Assembly: GCF_001562115.1 (NCBI RefSeq)
Contig: NZ_CP013927.1
Span: forward strand, 1-64,000
DNA from: Alteromonas stellipolaris
GTDB lineage: Bacteria > Pseudomonadota > Gammaproteobacteria > Enterobacterales > Alteromonadaceae
Direction of reading: 5' to 3'
DNA: 64,000 nt
The position numbers were made by a program, and so were the translations under genes. Positions 7,112 to 15,729 of the stretch are shown here, one piece after another. Under the pieces are notes generated by a model that was not told the origin of the DNA, did not search any database, and worked only from the letters and a program-made list of their open reading frames with translations. Position 1 is the stretch's first letter, and every line of letters starts with the position of its first letter.

Positions 7112-8155
7112 TTAGTTCTGTGTAGCGAAGTAATGCTCTGAGGCATTTTTAAACGCAGCAAGCAACCGTTCATTGGCTAATTGACTAACATTTGCGTTGG
7201 GTACGATCATCTCAAACACGTGGTAGCCACCTTCATATTCATAAAACTCTACAGGCACGCCATCGTTTTTCAATTGCTGAACAAACTCAATCGTTTCATC
7301 ATAAAACAGGTCCTGATCACCGACAAAAGTAAAGGTGGGTGGTAACCCAGATAAATCGGTTGCTCTGGATGGAGCAGCGTAAATGGGCACATTATCCGTT
7401 TTATGCAGATCCCCTAAGTATAGTTTCCATGCCATGCGATTTTTCGTCGAATTCCATATTAAAGATTCGTTTCGCGCAGCAGAAGGTAAGTCATTTTTGT
7501 CGTCTATCATCGGATAGAGTGGCATTTGAAACGCAATCTTAATGTCCCCTTGATCTCGGGCATACAAGGCTGTCGCTGCGGTTAAACCACCGCCTGCACT
7601 TCCTCCCGCAATAAACAGTCGGCTGTCATTGATACCAAGCTTCGCTGCGTTATCTTTCATCCATGCTAGGGTGGTGTAACTGTCATTTAAAGCAGCAGGA
7701 TAAGGCGCTTCATGAGAAAGGCGATAAGCAGGAGCAACGATCACGGTGTTAGCGGTGTGAATGAGATCAGACATGAAACGTATATCTAGCGTTGAGTCAG
7801 GTGCTCCCATCACATAGCCGCCACCATGCAGATATAAGAGCCCAACAGCATCGGGAGTAGATTTATCCGAGCGCAGAATCACCGCTCGAATATTTTTCCC
7901 ATCTTGGCCTTTGATGTAAGTCTCTTCTACAATAATCCCTTCATCTAAGTCATAGCTGTCCGTCTCGGACTGATGACCTAATGCGATCAACTGCTCTGGG
8001 GTATCGGCTTGACTAAATCGATCAACGATATACCCCAAAAGCCTTAATTCAGAGTCTACGTTCTGGTATGAGACGTTCACATAAAACAGTAAAGATCCCA
8101 CCAAAACAGCCAGAGTGCCCACTAACCCAGCTGTCACTTTTATCGCTTTACGCAT
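7112..8155 (-). CDS. Membrane-anchored alpha/beta hydrolase, HSL/BAH esterase type
   Basis: 347 residues. A single N-terminal membrane span (about residues 7-27) anchors it, and the catalytic domain would face the periplasm. HGGG (…LYLHGGGYVMG…, about residue 110) is the oxyanion-hole motif of hormone-sensitive-lipase-type esterases. The nucleophile serine lies in GGSAGGG, and the C-terminal …GYHVFE… supplies the catalytic His; an Asp is found in …GDQDLFYDE. It probably hydrolyses acyl esters of small alcohols or lactones. It is transcribed away from the dehydrogenase cluster, with a shared 248-bp divergent promoter region, so the AraC regulator nearby may control both. Confidence 0.85.
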   Translation of the reverse strand: MRKAIKVTAGLVGTLAVLVGSLLFYVNVSYQNVDSELRLLGYIVDRFSQADTPEQLIALGHQSETDSYDLDEGIIVEETYIKGQDGKNIRAVILRSDKSTPDAVGLLYLHGGGYVMGAPDSTLDIRFMSDLIHTANTVIVAPAYRLSHEAPYPAALNDSYTTLAWMKDNAAKLGINDSRLFIAGGSAGGGLTAATALYARDQGDIKIAFQMPLYPMIDDKNDLPSAARNESLIWNSTKNRMAWKLYLGDLHKTDNVPIYAAPSRATDLSGLPPTFTFVGDQDLFYDETIEFVQQLKNDGVPVEFYEYEGGYHVFEMIVPNANVSQLANERLLAAFKNASEHYFATQN

Positions 8156-8403
8156 AAATCACCCCGTTATCATGACTAAGGCCGTAAAGTGCATTGTAGA
8201 CCGAAGCGCTATTGGTTTTTGTTTCCATCGATATTGTCCTCTGATTCTAGTGTTCCAAAGATTAGCAACTTAAGACAAAGCCTACTTATACATTTCTCAA
8301 AAAAAGCTGCGTAAACGGAGGGATCTATTTTGGGAAATGTGTAAGTTTCTCCGTGCGCTTCTCGATATGATCTCAACATCGAAATCAATCAGAGAGTCTT
8401 ACC

Positions 8404-9372
8404 ATGCCAATTATCAATGACAAAACCCGAATCCTACTTAAATTATTCGTTCCACAAAGAAAGACTCCTAATCCGCAACATGCAATTGCTGAAGCAGATA
8501 AAAACCTGCAAGGAAAGACCATAGTATTTACCGGTGGGACCGACGGTATTGGACGTGTAGCCGTTGAAATGTTGTGTTCAATGGGCGCAAACATTGTCCT
8601 GCTCGCTCGAAATAAGGCTAAGGCCGAGGCGGTGATTGAGTCAATTAAAGCAGTTCATACGCAAGGTTCGATAAACCTACAAGTTTGTGATCTGGCCTCG
8701 ATGGACAGCGTTAAAGCGTGTGCTGAGCATATTCTTTCTGAACATCCAAAGATAGATGTTCTGGTGAATAATGCGGGCATCAATATGACCAAGCCTGTTA
8801 TCACTAACGACAATTTTGAAACAAACTGGGCAATTAACTACTTTGGCCCAAGATTGCTTACTGAACTGCTTCTGGATCGCATTAAAGCGTCAGTGCCAGC
8901 ACGTATCGTAAACCTCACCACAAATACAGAGTTCATCCCTGAAATCGATTTCGATGAAATTCAGGCAAGAGCCAATTTCGATACCGACGAAAGCTACGTG
9001 GAATCGAAACTTTCTATGAATATGTTTACTGTCGATTTAGCAAAACAATTGCAAGGTTTAGGCGTAACCGCTAACTCGCTTTGCCCAGGCCATATCCGCT
9101 CTAACTTGCTTAGTCACCTTGAAGGTGTTGAAAAAGTCTTAAGCTATGTTATGCACTACATGGCTTCACCAACCCTGGTCGGTGCAGACCGAATCGTAAG
9201 ATTGGCCATCTCATCTGAATTTGATGACGTCACTGGCGCGTACATTTGTGAAGACAAATTGAAACCTCACCATCACGAAGCACAGAAGCCTGAAAAACGA
9301 GCACAAGCGCAGCAGATGACTACAAAAGCCCTTTCTCGCTGGCTACCCACAAATGAAACTATTATTGAATAA
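8404..9372 (+). CDS. Short-chain dehydrogenase (retinol-dehydrogenase-like)
   Basis: 322 residues. The Rossmann nucleotide-binding motif TGGTDGIG is at about residue 42, with NNAGIN near 122 and the catalytic YVESK further on. The extra N-terminal 35 residues and the C-terminal extension resemble the retinol/WW-domain oxidoreductase type of SDR. It should be a soluble NAD(P)H-dependent oxidoreductase of unknown substrate. The preceding GAGAGTC is a plausible ribosome-binding site. First gene of a same-strand set with a second SDR, an AraC regulator and a Rossmann protein. Confidence 0.85.
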   Translation: MPIINDKTRILLKLFVPQRKTPNPQHAIAEADKNLQGKTIVFTGGTDGIGRVAVEMLCSMGANIVLLARNKAKAEAVIESIKAVHTQGSINLQVCDLASMDSVKACAEHILSEHPKIDVLVNNAGINMTKPVITNDNFETNWAINYFGPRLLTELLLDRIKASVPARIVNLTTNTEFIPEIDFDEIQARANFDTDESYVESKLSMNMFTVDLAKQLQGLGVTANSLCPGHIRSNLLSHLEGVEKVLSYVMHYMASPTLVGADRIVRLAISSEFDDVTGAYICEDKLKPHHHEAQKPEKRAQAQQMTTKALSRWLPTNETIIE

Positions 9373-9386
9373 TGAGGATTAACATA

Positions 9387-10238
9387 ATGAACAACAAAAC
9401 CATACTGATTACTGGATGCAGCACTGGCTTTGGCAAACTGACAGCACGACTTTTTCAAAGCAAAGGCTGGAATGTCATCGCAACAATGCGTTCACCAGAA
9501 AAGGAAACTGAGCTCAACAAGCTTCCTAATGTTCTAGTGACAAGGCTTGATGTCACTGAGCCACAAAGCATCACTGATGCTATCATTGCAGGCATGGAAC
9601 AATTCGGCGCCATTGAGGCACTAGTTAACAATGCGGGTATTTCTGGGATGGGCGTTTTTGAACAGTGGGATGATCAAGAGATCAACGCGATATTCAATAC
9701 CAATGTTTATGGTCCAATGCGTGTTACACAACAAGTGTTACCAATAATGCGTAATCAAAAAGAAGGGGTAATCATCAATATTTCCTCCCTTGCTGGAATT
9801 TTAGGTTCACCGTATTCTTCGGTTTATAGCGCCGCAAAATTTGCTGTCGAAGGCTTAACTGAAGCGCTCGCTCTAGAGTATGCTCCGTTCAACATTAAGA
9901 CAAAAGTCATTGCGCCAGGGGCCTATGAGACCAACTTGTTTACCACGATTCCCCACCGAATTCTTGCTAACGGTGACCAACAAATTAGGGATTACAGTGA
10001 TAAGATGCTTCAGAAGATGAATGCAACGATGGAACAGATGCGTCAACAAGGTGCCCAAGAGTCCGATCCTCAGGAAGTCGCGGACAAAATCTATCAATGT
10101 GTGACCGAAGAGACATCCGTGCATAACGTATCAGGAAGTGATGCTGAGGCAATCTTACAAATGAAGAAATCCATGCCTGAAGATCAGTTGATGAAAGCGA
10201 TTTCTGACATGTTTGTTCCAGAACTACATACCGCCTAA
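9387..10238 (+). CDS. Short-chain dehydrogenase/reductase
   Basis: 283 residues when started at ATG 9387; the upstream in-frame ATG at 9372 overlaps the preceding stop codon (TAATG) and lacks the GAGGAT site that serves 9387. It has the classic SDR signature: TGCSTGFG for cofactor binding, NNAGISG, the catalytic Ser in ISSLAG and the YSAAK catalytic Tyr-Lys pair. The N-terminal shape (LITGCSTGFGKLTARLFQ) is that of the 17-beta-hydroxysteroid-dehydrogenase-like subgroup. Substrate unknown. Translationally linked to the preceding SDR. Confidence 0.87.
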   Translation: MNNKTILITGCSTGFGKLTARLFQSKGWNVIATMRSPEKETELNKLPNVLVTRLDVTEPQSITDAIIAGMEQFGAIEALVNNAGISGMGVFEQWDDQEINAIFNTNVYGPMRVTQQVLPIMRNQKEGVIINISSLAGILGSPYSSVYSAAKFAVEGLTEALALEYAPFNIKTKVIAPGAYETNLFTTIPHRILANGDQQIRDYSDKMLQKMNATMEQMRQQGAQESDPQEVADKIYQCVTEETSVHNVSGSDAEAILQMKKSMPEDQLMKAISDMFVPELHTA

Positions 10239-10264
10239 ATCTAAACGCAGTTAAGAAATAGCTA

Positions 10265-11179
10265 ATGAGTAAAGTGAACACCGTCAAATCTATTGCCCAA
10301 TTACATCGCTATTTGGGTTTGCCTAGTCCGTTGCACCCGCTGATCACGGTTATTCCTCAATCTGCGTTTCAAGGTAAAATTGAGTCACGCAGCACCTACG
10401 AGTTTGAGTTGTATCAAATATCATTGAAACAGGGTATCGAGTGCACTTTGAACTATGGAAGAAACGCCTATGATTTTGACGATGGCTCAATGGTATTTAT
10501 TGCGCCCGGACAATCGGCTGTTGCTTCGAACATTGAGATAGATCCAGGTGCAGCAGGTTGGACAATCGCATTTCACCCTGATCTGATCTCACGTTCAGAT
10601 CTAGGGAGAAAAATGGGTCAGTACACTTTCTTCAACTATGAAAGCAACGAATCTCTGCATCTTTCCGCCAAGGAGATTGCACTTGCTACTGATATCTCAG
10701 AGAAAATAGAATCTGAATACTCCCAAAGTATGGATCGTCATACTCAGTCATTATTGCAATCTAACCTCGAACTCCTCCTTAATTACTGTGTGAGATTCTA
10801 TGACAGGCAGTTCTATGTTCGGACTGATTTAAACCGTGATTACTTGGGTCGGTTCGAGGAGTTTTTAAACAGCTATTACCTTAGTAATAAACCCTTAGAG
10901 AAAGGCGTGCCAACCGTTCAATATTGCGGTCAGGAGTTAGGACTTTCGCCTTATTATTTAAGCGACTTGCTAAAACGTGAAACGGGAAAGACCGCGTTGG
11001 AGTATATCCACCTTTTCCTTATTGAGAGAGCAAAATCGTTAATGCTTGAGGATAACTTGAGCATTACCCAAATTGCGTGTGATCTTGGTTTTGAATATCC
11101 ACAGCATTTTTCTAAGCTATTTAAAGCCAAAACAGGTATGTCTCCGCGAAGCTTTAAATCATCACAGGTGAAACACTAG
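10265..11179 (+). CDS. AraC-family transcriptional regulator
   Basis: 304 residues: an N-terminal cupin-like sensing domain (about 1-170, with …NYGRNAYDFDDGSMVFIAPGQ…) and a C-terminal pair of helix-turn-helix motifs (about 200-300, with …LGLSPYYLSDLLKRETGKTALEYIH… and …SITQIACDLGFEYPQHFSKLFKAKTGMSPRSF…). The spacing and the FSKLFK motif are typical of AraC/XylS activators. It lies in the same run as two SDR genes and probably regulates them and the divergent esterase. Confidence 0.9.
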   Translation: MSKVNTVKSIAQLHRYLGLPSPLHPLITVIPQSAFQGKIESRSTYEFELYQISLKQGIECTLNYGRNAYDFDDGSMVFIAPGQSAVASNIEIDPGAAGWTIAFHPDLISRSDLGRKMGQYTFFNYESNESLHLSAKEIALATDISEKIESEYSQSMDRHTQSLLQSNLELLLNYCVRFYDRQFYVRTDLNRDYLGRFEEFLNSYYLSNKPLEKGVPTVQYCGQELGLSPYYLSDLLKRETGKTALEYIHLFLIERAKSLMLEDNLSITQIACDLGFEYPQHFSKLFKAKTGMSPRSFKSSQVKH

Positions 11180-11198
11180 AGTTAGAAATGAATAAAAA

Positions 11199-11864
11199 AT
11201 GAAAGTCATCATCACTGGTGCAACGGGTATGGTTGGAAGAAGTGCATTAAACCAATGCCTTGAAAGTAATTGTGTGCAAGAAGTACTGCTTATCAGCCGC
11301 ACGCCGCTGGCATTGAATCACCCAAAAATAACAGAGTTAATCCACTCAGACTTTTCTGATTTTAGTCAGGTACAGTCGGAGCTCACCGGCTATGACGCTT
11401 GTTTTCATTGCATGGGCATCTCATCATTGGGGATGAACGAACAAGATTATAACCATATCACCTACGATATGACTTATGCGTTAGCGTCGGCATTGGTTAA
11501 TGTCTCTCCGCACATTACATTTAATTATTTGAGTGGTACAGGGGCAGATAGCTCCGAGCAAGGCTCTGTAATGTGGGCAAAAGTGAAAGGAAAAACCGAA
11601 AACATGTTGCTGAACATCGGATTTGCAGACGCGTATATGTTTAGGCTTGGTGCTCTTTTCCCAGAGCGAAATATAAAGAGTAAAACAGCCTTGTACAACG
11701 TGTTATATACCGGTTTACGCCCATTTTTCCCAATATTAAAGAAAGTAATGCCTATTACGACCAGCGAAGAGTTGGGTAGAGCTATGATCCACTCGGTAAT
11801 GTCTCCACAAACATTAAAGATATTGGAAAATGACGATATCAATCAATTGGCGATAGATACATAA
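11199..11864 (+). CDS. NAD(P)-binding Rossmann-fold protein
   Basis: 221 residues. The N-terminus VIITGATGMVGRSAL is a glycine-rich dinucleotide-binding loop of the atypical SDR/NmrA type, followed by …CFHCMGISSLG… and …YLSGTGADSS…WAKVKGKTEN…, where K in KGKTE replaces the usual YxxxK lysine region. Likely a small nucleoside-diphosphate-sugar epimerase-like oxidoreductase. It follows the AraC gene by 19 bases and probably belongs to the same operon. Confidence 0.82.
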   Translation: MKVIITGATGMVGRSALNQCLESNCVQEVLLISRTPLALNHPKITELIHSDFSDFSQVQSELTGYDACFHCMGISSLGMNEQDYNHITYDMTYALASALVNVSPHITFNYLSGTGADSSEQGSVMWAKVKGKTENMLLNIGFADAYMFRLGALFPERNIKSKTALYNVLYTGLRPFFPILKKVMPITTSEELGRAMIHSVMSPQTLKILENDDINQLAIDT

Positions 11865-12514
11865 ATGTTTAGCACTATATGTCTTATTCGTCGCACGGTA
11901 TGACGTAGAAACTTAGCAGTATGGATAGATTGTGAATACCAGAACCAGCCTCGTTCTATTGCACTATTGATAGAATTCACGAAATCACAATGGGGCAGAA
12001 ACGAGTTACGCCTCAAGGTCCGCTAATGGCACTAATCTGAAGTTAATGTGCACTACTGATGAATGTCTGCTCCTTGTCTTAAGCTGTCTGTCAGATGACA
12101 TCTCAACCTACATCTGAAAGTGTTAGATCAGATATGAGCTACTACACTTAATTTTGTTAACACCAAGCGATTTTGTCGTACTTTAATTACCAGGCGATTC
12201 TGTCGTAGTCGCTAATTCCCAAGGGAAATTGACGGTTATCTTTAATTGTGGTCTGTGAATCTTGTGTTAGTACATTTGAGGAACGCGAAGAATTAATAAA
12301 CTAGAAGGTTCATCAAATCGATCTAGCTATCAGACTGAGAGTCCAAGACGAGATAATGTAAGCAATAGTACAATTGCAACTGCAAAAGCCAGAAAAGGTC
12401 TTAAAGCATAAAACGTGGATGTAAACATCGATAGTTCGGCCCGTTTAAAACTCGATGTCTACAGTAGATAAAAAGGCTTAAGCTCCGCTCAAAATAAACT
12501 AAATTATTTTTACT
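11865..12514. other. 650-bp gene-free spacer
   Basis: Stop codons occur in all frames and no plausible gene is seen. It separates the SDR cluster (plus strand) from the convergent lipid A operon. The notable content is a TGTTAACACC sequence at 12155 and two 19-bp direct repeats just after it, described separately. Confidence 0.6.
12162..12207. repeat. Two 19-bp direct repeats, transposon-end-like
   Basis: ACCAAGCGATTTTGTCGTA (12162-12180) and ACCAGGCGATTCTGTCGTA (12189-12207) agree at 17 of 19 positions with a 27-bp period. They follow 5'-TGTTAACA at 12155. Short tandem sites next to a terminal TGT are what TnsB/TniA-type transposase ends look like, but no transposase gene is present. Confidence 0.5.
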
Positions 12515-12880
12515 TTACAGAAGAATAGCTAACCATGCCAGTATTGCAATTGTGATACTAATGAATACTGCCGCAGAGCCTAAGTCTTTTGCCAATCCAG
12601 ACAATGGGTGAATCTCTAGGCCAACTCTATCAACAATAGCTTCAATGGCCGTATTAATAATCTCACTGAAAATGATGAACAAGATCGTAATAATGAGTAT
12701 TAGTTGTTCTGTTAAGGTTATCTGAAACACAAATGTAGCAAGAATGCTTACCAGTAGTAGCAGTAGCTCTTGCTTGAACGCAGATTCATTTTTAGCTAAC
12801 CATTTAAACGCCCTAGTCGAGTTTAACAAGGCCAAGTAAATTCTGTGCAAGCCTTTTGGCTTATTTTTATTATCAAACAT
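12515..12880 (-). CDS. dgkA: Diacylglycerol kinase
   Basis: 121 residues, the usual length. It carries the DgkA signature: E-I-I-N-T-A-I-E-A-I-V-D (about residues 70-81) followed by HPLSGLAKDLGSAAVF, with three membrane spans. The inner-membrane enzyme phosphorylates diacylglycerol to phosphatidic acid. This removes the diacylglycerol released when phosphoethanolamine is moved from phosphatidylethanolamine by EptA. That explains its place as the last gene of a lipid A modification operon with two EptA paralogues. It abuts the gtrA gene without a gap. Confidence 0.95.
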   Translation of the reverse strand: MFDNKNKPKGLHRIYLALLNSTRAFKWLAKNESAFKQELLLLLVSILATFVFQITLTEQLILIITILFIIFSEIINTAIEAIVDRVGLEIHPLSGLAKDLGSAAVFISITIAILAWLAILL

Positions 12881-13285
12881 TTATTTACTCTCTGAGTTAA
12901 AGATGTATTTGTCACTTAAGATGTAATTACTAAATGTTCCAGCCACTACGCCTAATATAAAAGCAAAATAGTGGAAGATAGGTGAAGGAAACAAAGCAAC
13001 TATCACAGTAAAAACAGCAAAGTTTGGAATTAAAGATAAAAGCGCACTGGTAAACGCTTTTGGTATCTGTACTTTGCTAGACAAGTGAAAGCGATCTTTA
13101 AAAGTATATCGACGATTACCATAAAAAGTGGTTAATACGGCAAAGAAAAAAGAATAACTTCTAACTATATATAGATTATGGTCTAAATAATTTAAACCTA
13201 TGTAAAAGATGCCGAAGTCAACCAAAAAGGCACTTCCTCCGACAATTAAAAACTGTAGAAATTGTTTTGAAATCAGCGATTGCAT
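12881..13285 (-). CDS. GtrA-family membrane protein (polyprenyl-linked sugar flippase)
   Basis: 134 residues with four predicted membrane spans and the GtrA pattern (FLQFLIVGGSAFLVDFGIFY…, …FFAVLTTFYGNRRYTF…, …SNYILSDKYIF). GtrA proteins are thought to flip undecaprenyl-phosphate-linked glucose or similar sugars across the inner membrane. The neighbours encode an ArnC/GtrB-like polyprenyl-phosphate glycosyltransferase and an ArnT-like transferase, giving a complete synthesise-flip-transfer path for a single sugar onto lipid A or LPS. It overlaps the ArnT-like gene by 13 bases. Confidence 0.9.
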   Translation of the reverse strand: MQSLISKQFLQFLIVGGSAFLVDFGIFYIGLNYLDHNLYIVRSYSFFFAVLTTFYGNRRYTFKDRFHLSSKVQIPKAFTSALLSLIPNFAVFTVIVALFPSPIFHYFAFILGVVAGTFSNYILSDKYIFNSESK

Positions 13286-14649
13286 AGCAACACTATTTTT
13301 CTTTTATTGTTTTTTATCGACTCGCAGTGTTCCGTTAGGCGCTTGCTAGAATGATTCTTTTTAAGGTTAACCACTAGATAATATTCTTTTTCTGGTGCAT
13401 TGGCGTTGTAGAACATTGCGTTTCCTTGGGAATAGTACCGTCCGGAAAAACTCCGTTTATTCAAATAGTAGATAGGAATGGAATGATCTAGTTCGCTTAG
13501 TAGCCATTTATCACTTCTGTTTTTAAAGTCCTCTTGAGCAAATAGCAGTGCAATAACAAGCAAAGCTGGGGTTACAGAACCTAGCAACACAATATTTTTA
13601 TTACAGTGCTTAAGCCATATTGACAATATTAGTGCTAGTGCTGGTAGGCCCGGTAAAACATATATAGGTAAAATGTTTCCGGCGAAAGTAAACAAAACCA
13701 TGGGAGATACCAGCCAGAAACCGAGAAAGGATACTAACTGATTGTCACCAGTATACAGCGGGCTAGTCGTTGTGAAGTTGAGCTTAAATTTTAAGAGTGT
13801 GTAAAGTAGAACAAATGACCAAGGGAATGCTACCGCAAGCCAATACAGCCATATAATGCCTCTAGGTTCGTCATGAGCAGTACCGTAAAGATCGCCTTCC
13901 CAGCCGCTTTCTACAAATCGAGACCAGTGCTCCCCAATGATGAAATAATCAATAAAGCCGGGGGTCGCTTGCTCCGCCATAAAATACCATGGGGTCGCAA
14001 TTAGGAGAGAAATCGAAAACCCTGAAATAATGGGAATCTTATTACATAGTGCCTTAAAACCTTGAATCAATCCGAAATTTAGGATTAACCAAGGTAAGAT
14101 AGATAACCCCACGAGAACAATAATGATGGGGCCTTTAGTGAGCAGTCCTATCCCGATCCCAATAAATCCTAAATATGACCAATTTTTGCTACCTGTCCAC
14201 CCTAAATAGAAGCCAACCATAGCGAGCGTCATTGACAATGTTAGCAGTGAATCGGTCATTACCATGCCACTTGCAACGTAAAACCCTAAAGAAGTAAGTA
14301 AGATAAATGTCGTTACTAGGGCTGATATTCCAAGCCTTGTGGCAAATAGAAAAACAACCAACAGGGTCATTAACCCGGTTATTAAGTGTGGGAGGCGTAT
14401 AGCAAATTCACTGTCACCCAGCAAATGAATAGATAGAGCGCTTGCCCATGTGTGCATGGGGGGCTTACCCCAAAATGGTATGTTGTAATCAATTTGCGGG
14501 GTTAACCAGTTGTTTGAATCAACCATGATACGGGCGATTTCGCCATATCGGGCTTCAGTAGTATCCATTAATGGATACAAGCCAATTGATACTAGTCTGA
14601 ATAATATAAAGGCTACAAATGCCAAAAGTGTTAATTGCTTAATTTTCAT
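13273..14649 (-). CDS. GT39 family (ArnT/PMT-like) glycosyltransferase
   Basis: 458 residues, about ten membrane spans. The first periplasmic loop has …YPLMDTTEARYGEIARIMVDSNNWLTPQIDYNIPFWGKPPMHTW…, the acidic DxxE-type catalytic region and the KPPxxxW signature of ArnT and protein O-mannosyltransferases. It would move a sugar from undecaprenyl phosphate to lipid A or core in the periplasm. ArnT proper is about 550 residues with a longer periplasmic C-terminal domain, so this one is short and the sugar need not be aminoarabinose; no arnABDEF genes are nearby. It overlaps both neighbours by a few bases. Confidence 0.85.
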   Translation of the reverse strand: MKIKQLTLLAFVAFILFRLVSIGLYPLMDTTEARYGEIARIMVDSNNWLTPQIDYNIPFWGKPPMHTWASALSIHLLGDSEFAIRLPHLITGLMTLLVVFLFATRLGISALVTTFILLTSLGFYVASGMVMTDSLLTLSMTLAMVGFYLGWTGSKNWSYLGFIGIGIGLLTKGPIIIVLVGLSILPWLILNFGLIQGFKALCNKIPIISGFSISLLIATPWYFMAEQATPGFIDYFIIGEHWSRFVESGWEGDLYGTAHDEPRGIIWLYWLAVAFPWSFVLLYTLLKFKLNFTTTSPLYTGDNQLVSFLGFWLVSPMVLFTFAGNILPIYVLPGLPALALILSIWLKHCNKNIVLLGSVTPALLVIALLFAQEDFKNRSDKWLLSELDHSIPIYYLNKRSFSGRYYSQGNAMFYNANAPEKEYYLVVNLKKNHSSKRLTEHCESIKNNKRKIVLLCNR

Positions 14650-15656
14650 CTCTTGACCTGTTTAACGGGAAACTCAACTCTTGTCACTGAGCTTTCCATT
14701 GCTTCAGATACAATCTCATCTTTTATAATGAACCTTGGACGGTTTTTCACTTCGTTATATATGCGACCAACATATGAGCCGATGAGTCCAATAGAGAGAA
14801 GCTGGAAGCCGCCTAAAGCCAGCATTGCAACCATAATAGTTGGAAAACCAGTAACAGATTCACCAAAGAAGATTGTTTTCAGAATTACCCATAATCCGTA
14901 TAAAAATGATGTAAAAGCGAGTGTACCTCCTAAGTAAGTTGCCAATTGAAGTGGTTTTGTACTAAATGAAGTAATGCCATCAACCGCTAGACCGACTAGT
15001 TTTAAGAACGGCCATTTTGAATCGCCACACCAGCGTCTATCTCTTTCAAATTGTAAAATTACTTGATCAAATCCCGGCCAAACTAACAACCCCTTCATGT
15101 AAACGTTCTTTTCAGTAAGCTGGTTAAGCTCATTAACAACTCTTCGACTTAATAGCCTAAAGTCGCCAACGTCAGCAGGAATATGGTAGTCGGAAAGCTT
15201 GTTAAGGATTCTGTAGAACATTGCGGCTGAGAACTTTTTAAACCAAGACTCACCGCGACGTATGGTTCGTTGCATGTTGACAATATCGAAACCATTTTTC
15301 CATTTGGACACCATCAATGGAATGAGTTCAGGAGGATCTTGTAAATCAGCATCAATTAAGATGACTGCTTTGCCATTGGATTTTGAAAACCCCGCACACA
15401 TCGCTCCTTCTTTGCCAAAGTTTCTGCTCAAATTGATTAAACGAATTTTTGTACGGGTTTGCTTGAAGTCATTTATGACTGCGGTTGAGTTATCGGTGCT
15501 ACCGTCATTAACGTATATGATTTCAGATGATTCACGTACTGTATTTAATACCGATGTAAGCCGCTTATGAAACTCAGGTAAAACCGATTCTTCATTGAAT
15601 ACAGGGACAATTACCGATACATCGATTTCTTTTGGGCTTCGTTGTGAGCTATTCAT
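14646..15656 (-). CDS. GT2 polyprenyl-phosphate glycosyltransferase (ArnC/GtrB type)
   Basis: 336 residues. An N-terminal GT-A domain (…VSVIVPVFNEESVLPEFHKRL…, …YVNDGSTDNS…, catalytic …LIDADLQDPPELIP…, …DVGDFRLLSRRVV…) is followed by two membrane spans at about 235-300. This is the DPM1/ArnC/GtrB layout. It would attach a sugar to undecaprenyl phosphate at the cytoplasmic face. A three-unit 11-bp operator lies 46-73 bases upstream of the start. It overlaps the ArnT-like gene by 4 bases. Confidence 0.9.
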   Translation of the reverse strand: MNSSQRSPKEIDVSVIVPVFNEESVLPEFHKRLTSVLNTVRESSEIIYVNDGSTDNSTAVINDFKQTRTKIRLINLSRNFGKEGAMCAGFSKSNGKAVILIDADLQDPPELIPLMVSKWKNGFDIVNMQRTIRRGESWFKKFSAAMFYRILNKLSDYHIPADVGDFRLLSRRVVNELNQLTEKNVYMKGLLVWPGFDQVILQFERDRRWCGDSKWPFLKLVGLAVDGITSFSTKPLQLATYLGGTLAFTSFLYGLWVILKTIFFGESVTGFPTIMVAMLALGGFQLLSIGLIGSYVGRIYNEVKNRPRFIIKDEIVSEAMESSVTRVEFPVKQVKR

Positions 15657-15701
15657 CTCAGCATCTCCTCTTATAGAATGTACTCATAGTTACATTCCAA
15701 A

Positions 15702-15729
15702 CTTAAGAGTTACTGAAAATTATCTGAAA
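15702..15729 (+). promoter_or_regulatory. 11-bp-phased operator upstream of the GT2/GT39/GtrA/DgkA genes
   Basis: CTTAAG-N5-CTGAAA-N5-CTGAAA, each unit exactly 11 bp apart. It overlaps the last codons of the upstream eptA-like gene and sits 46 bp before the ArnC-like start. The phasing matches the direct-repeat sites of PmrA-type response regulators. Three similar arrays occur in this locus. Confidence 0.65.
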
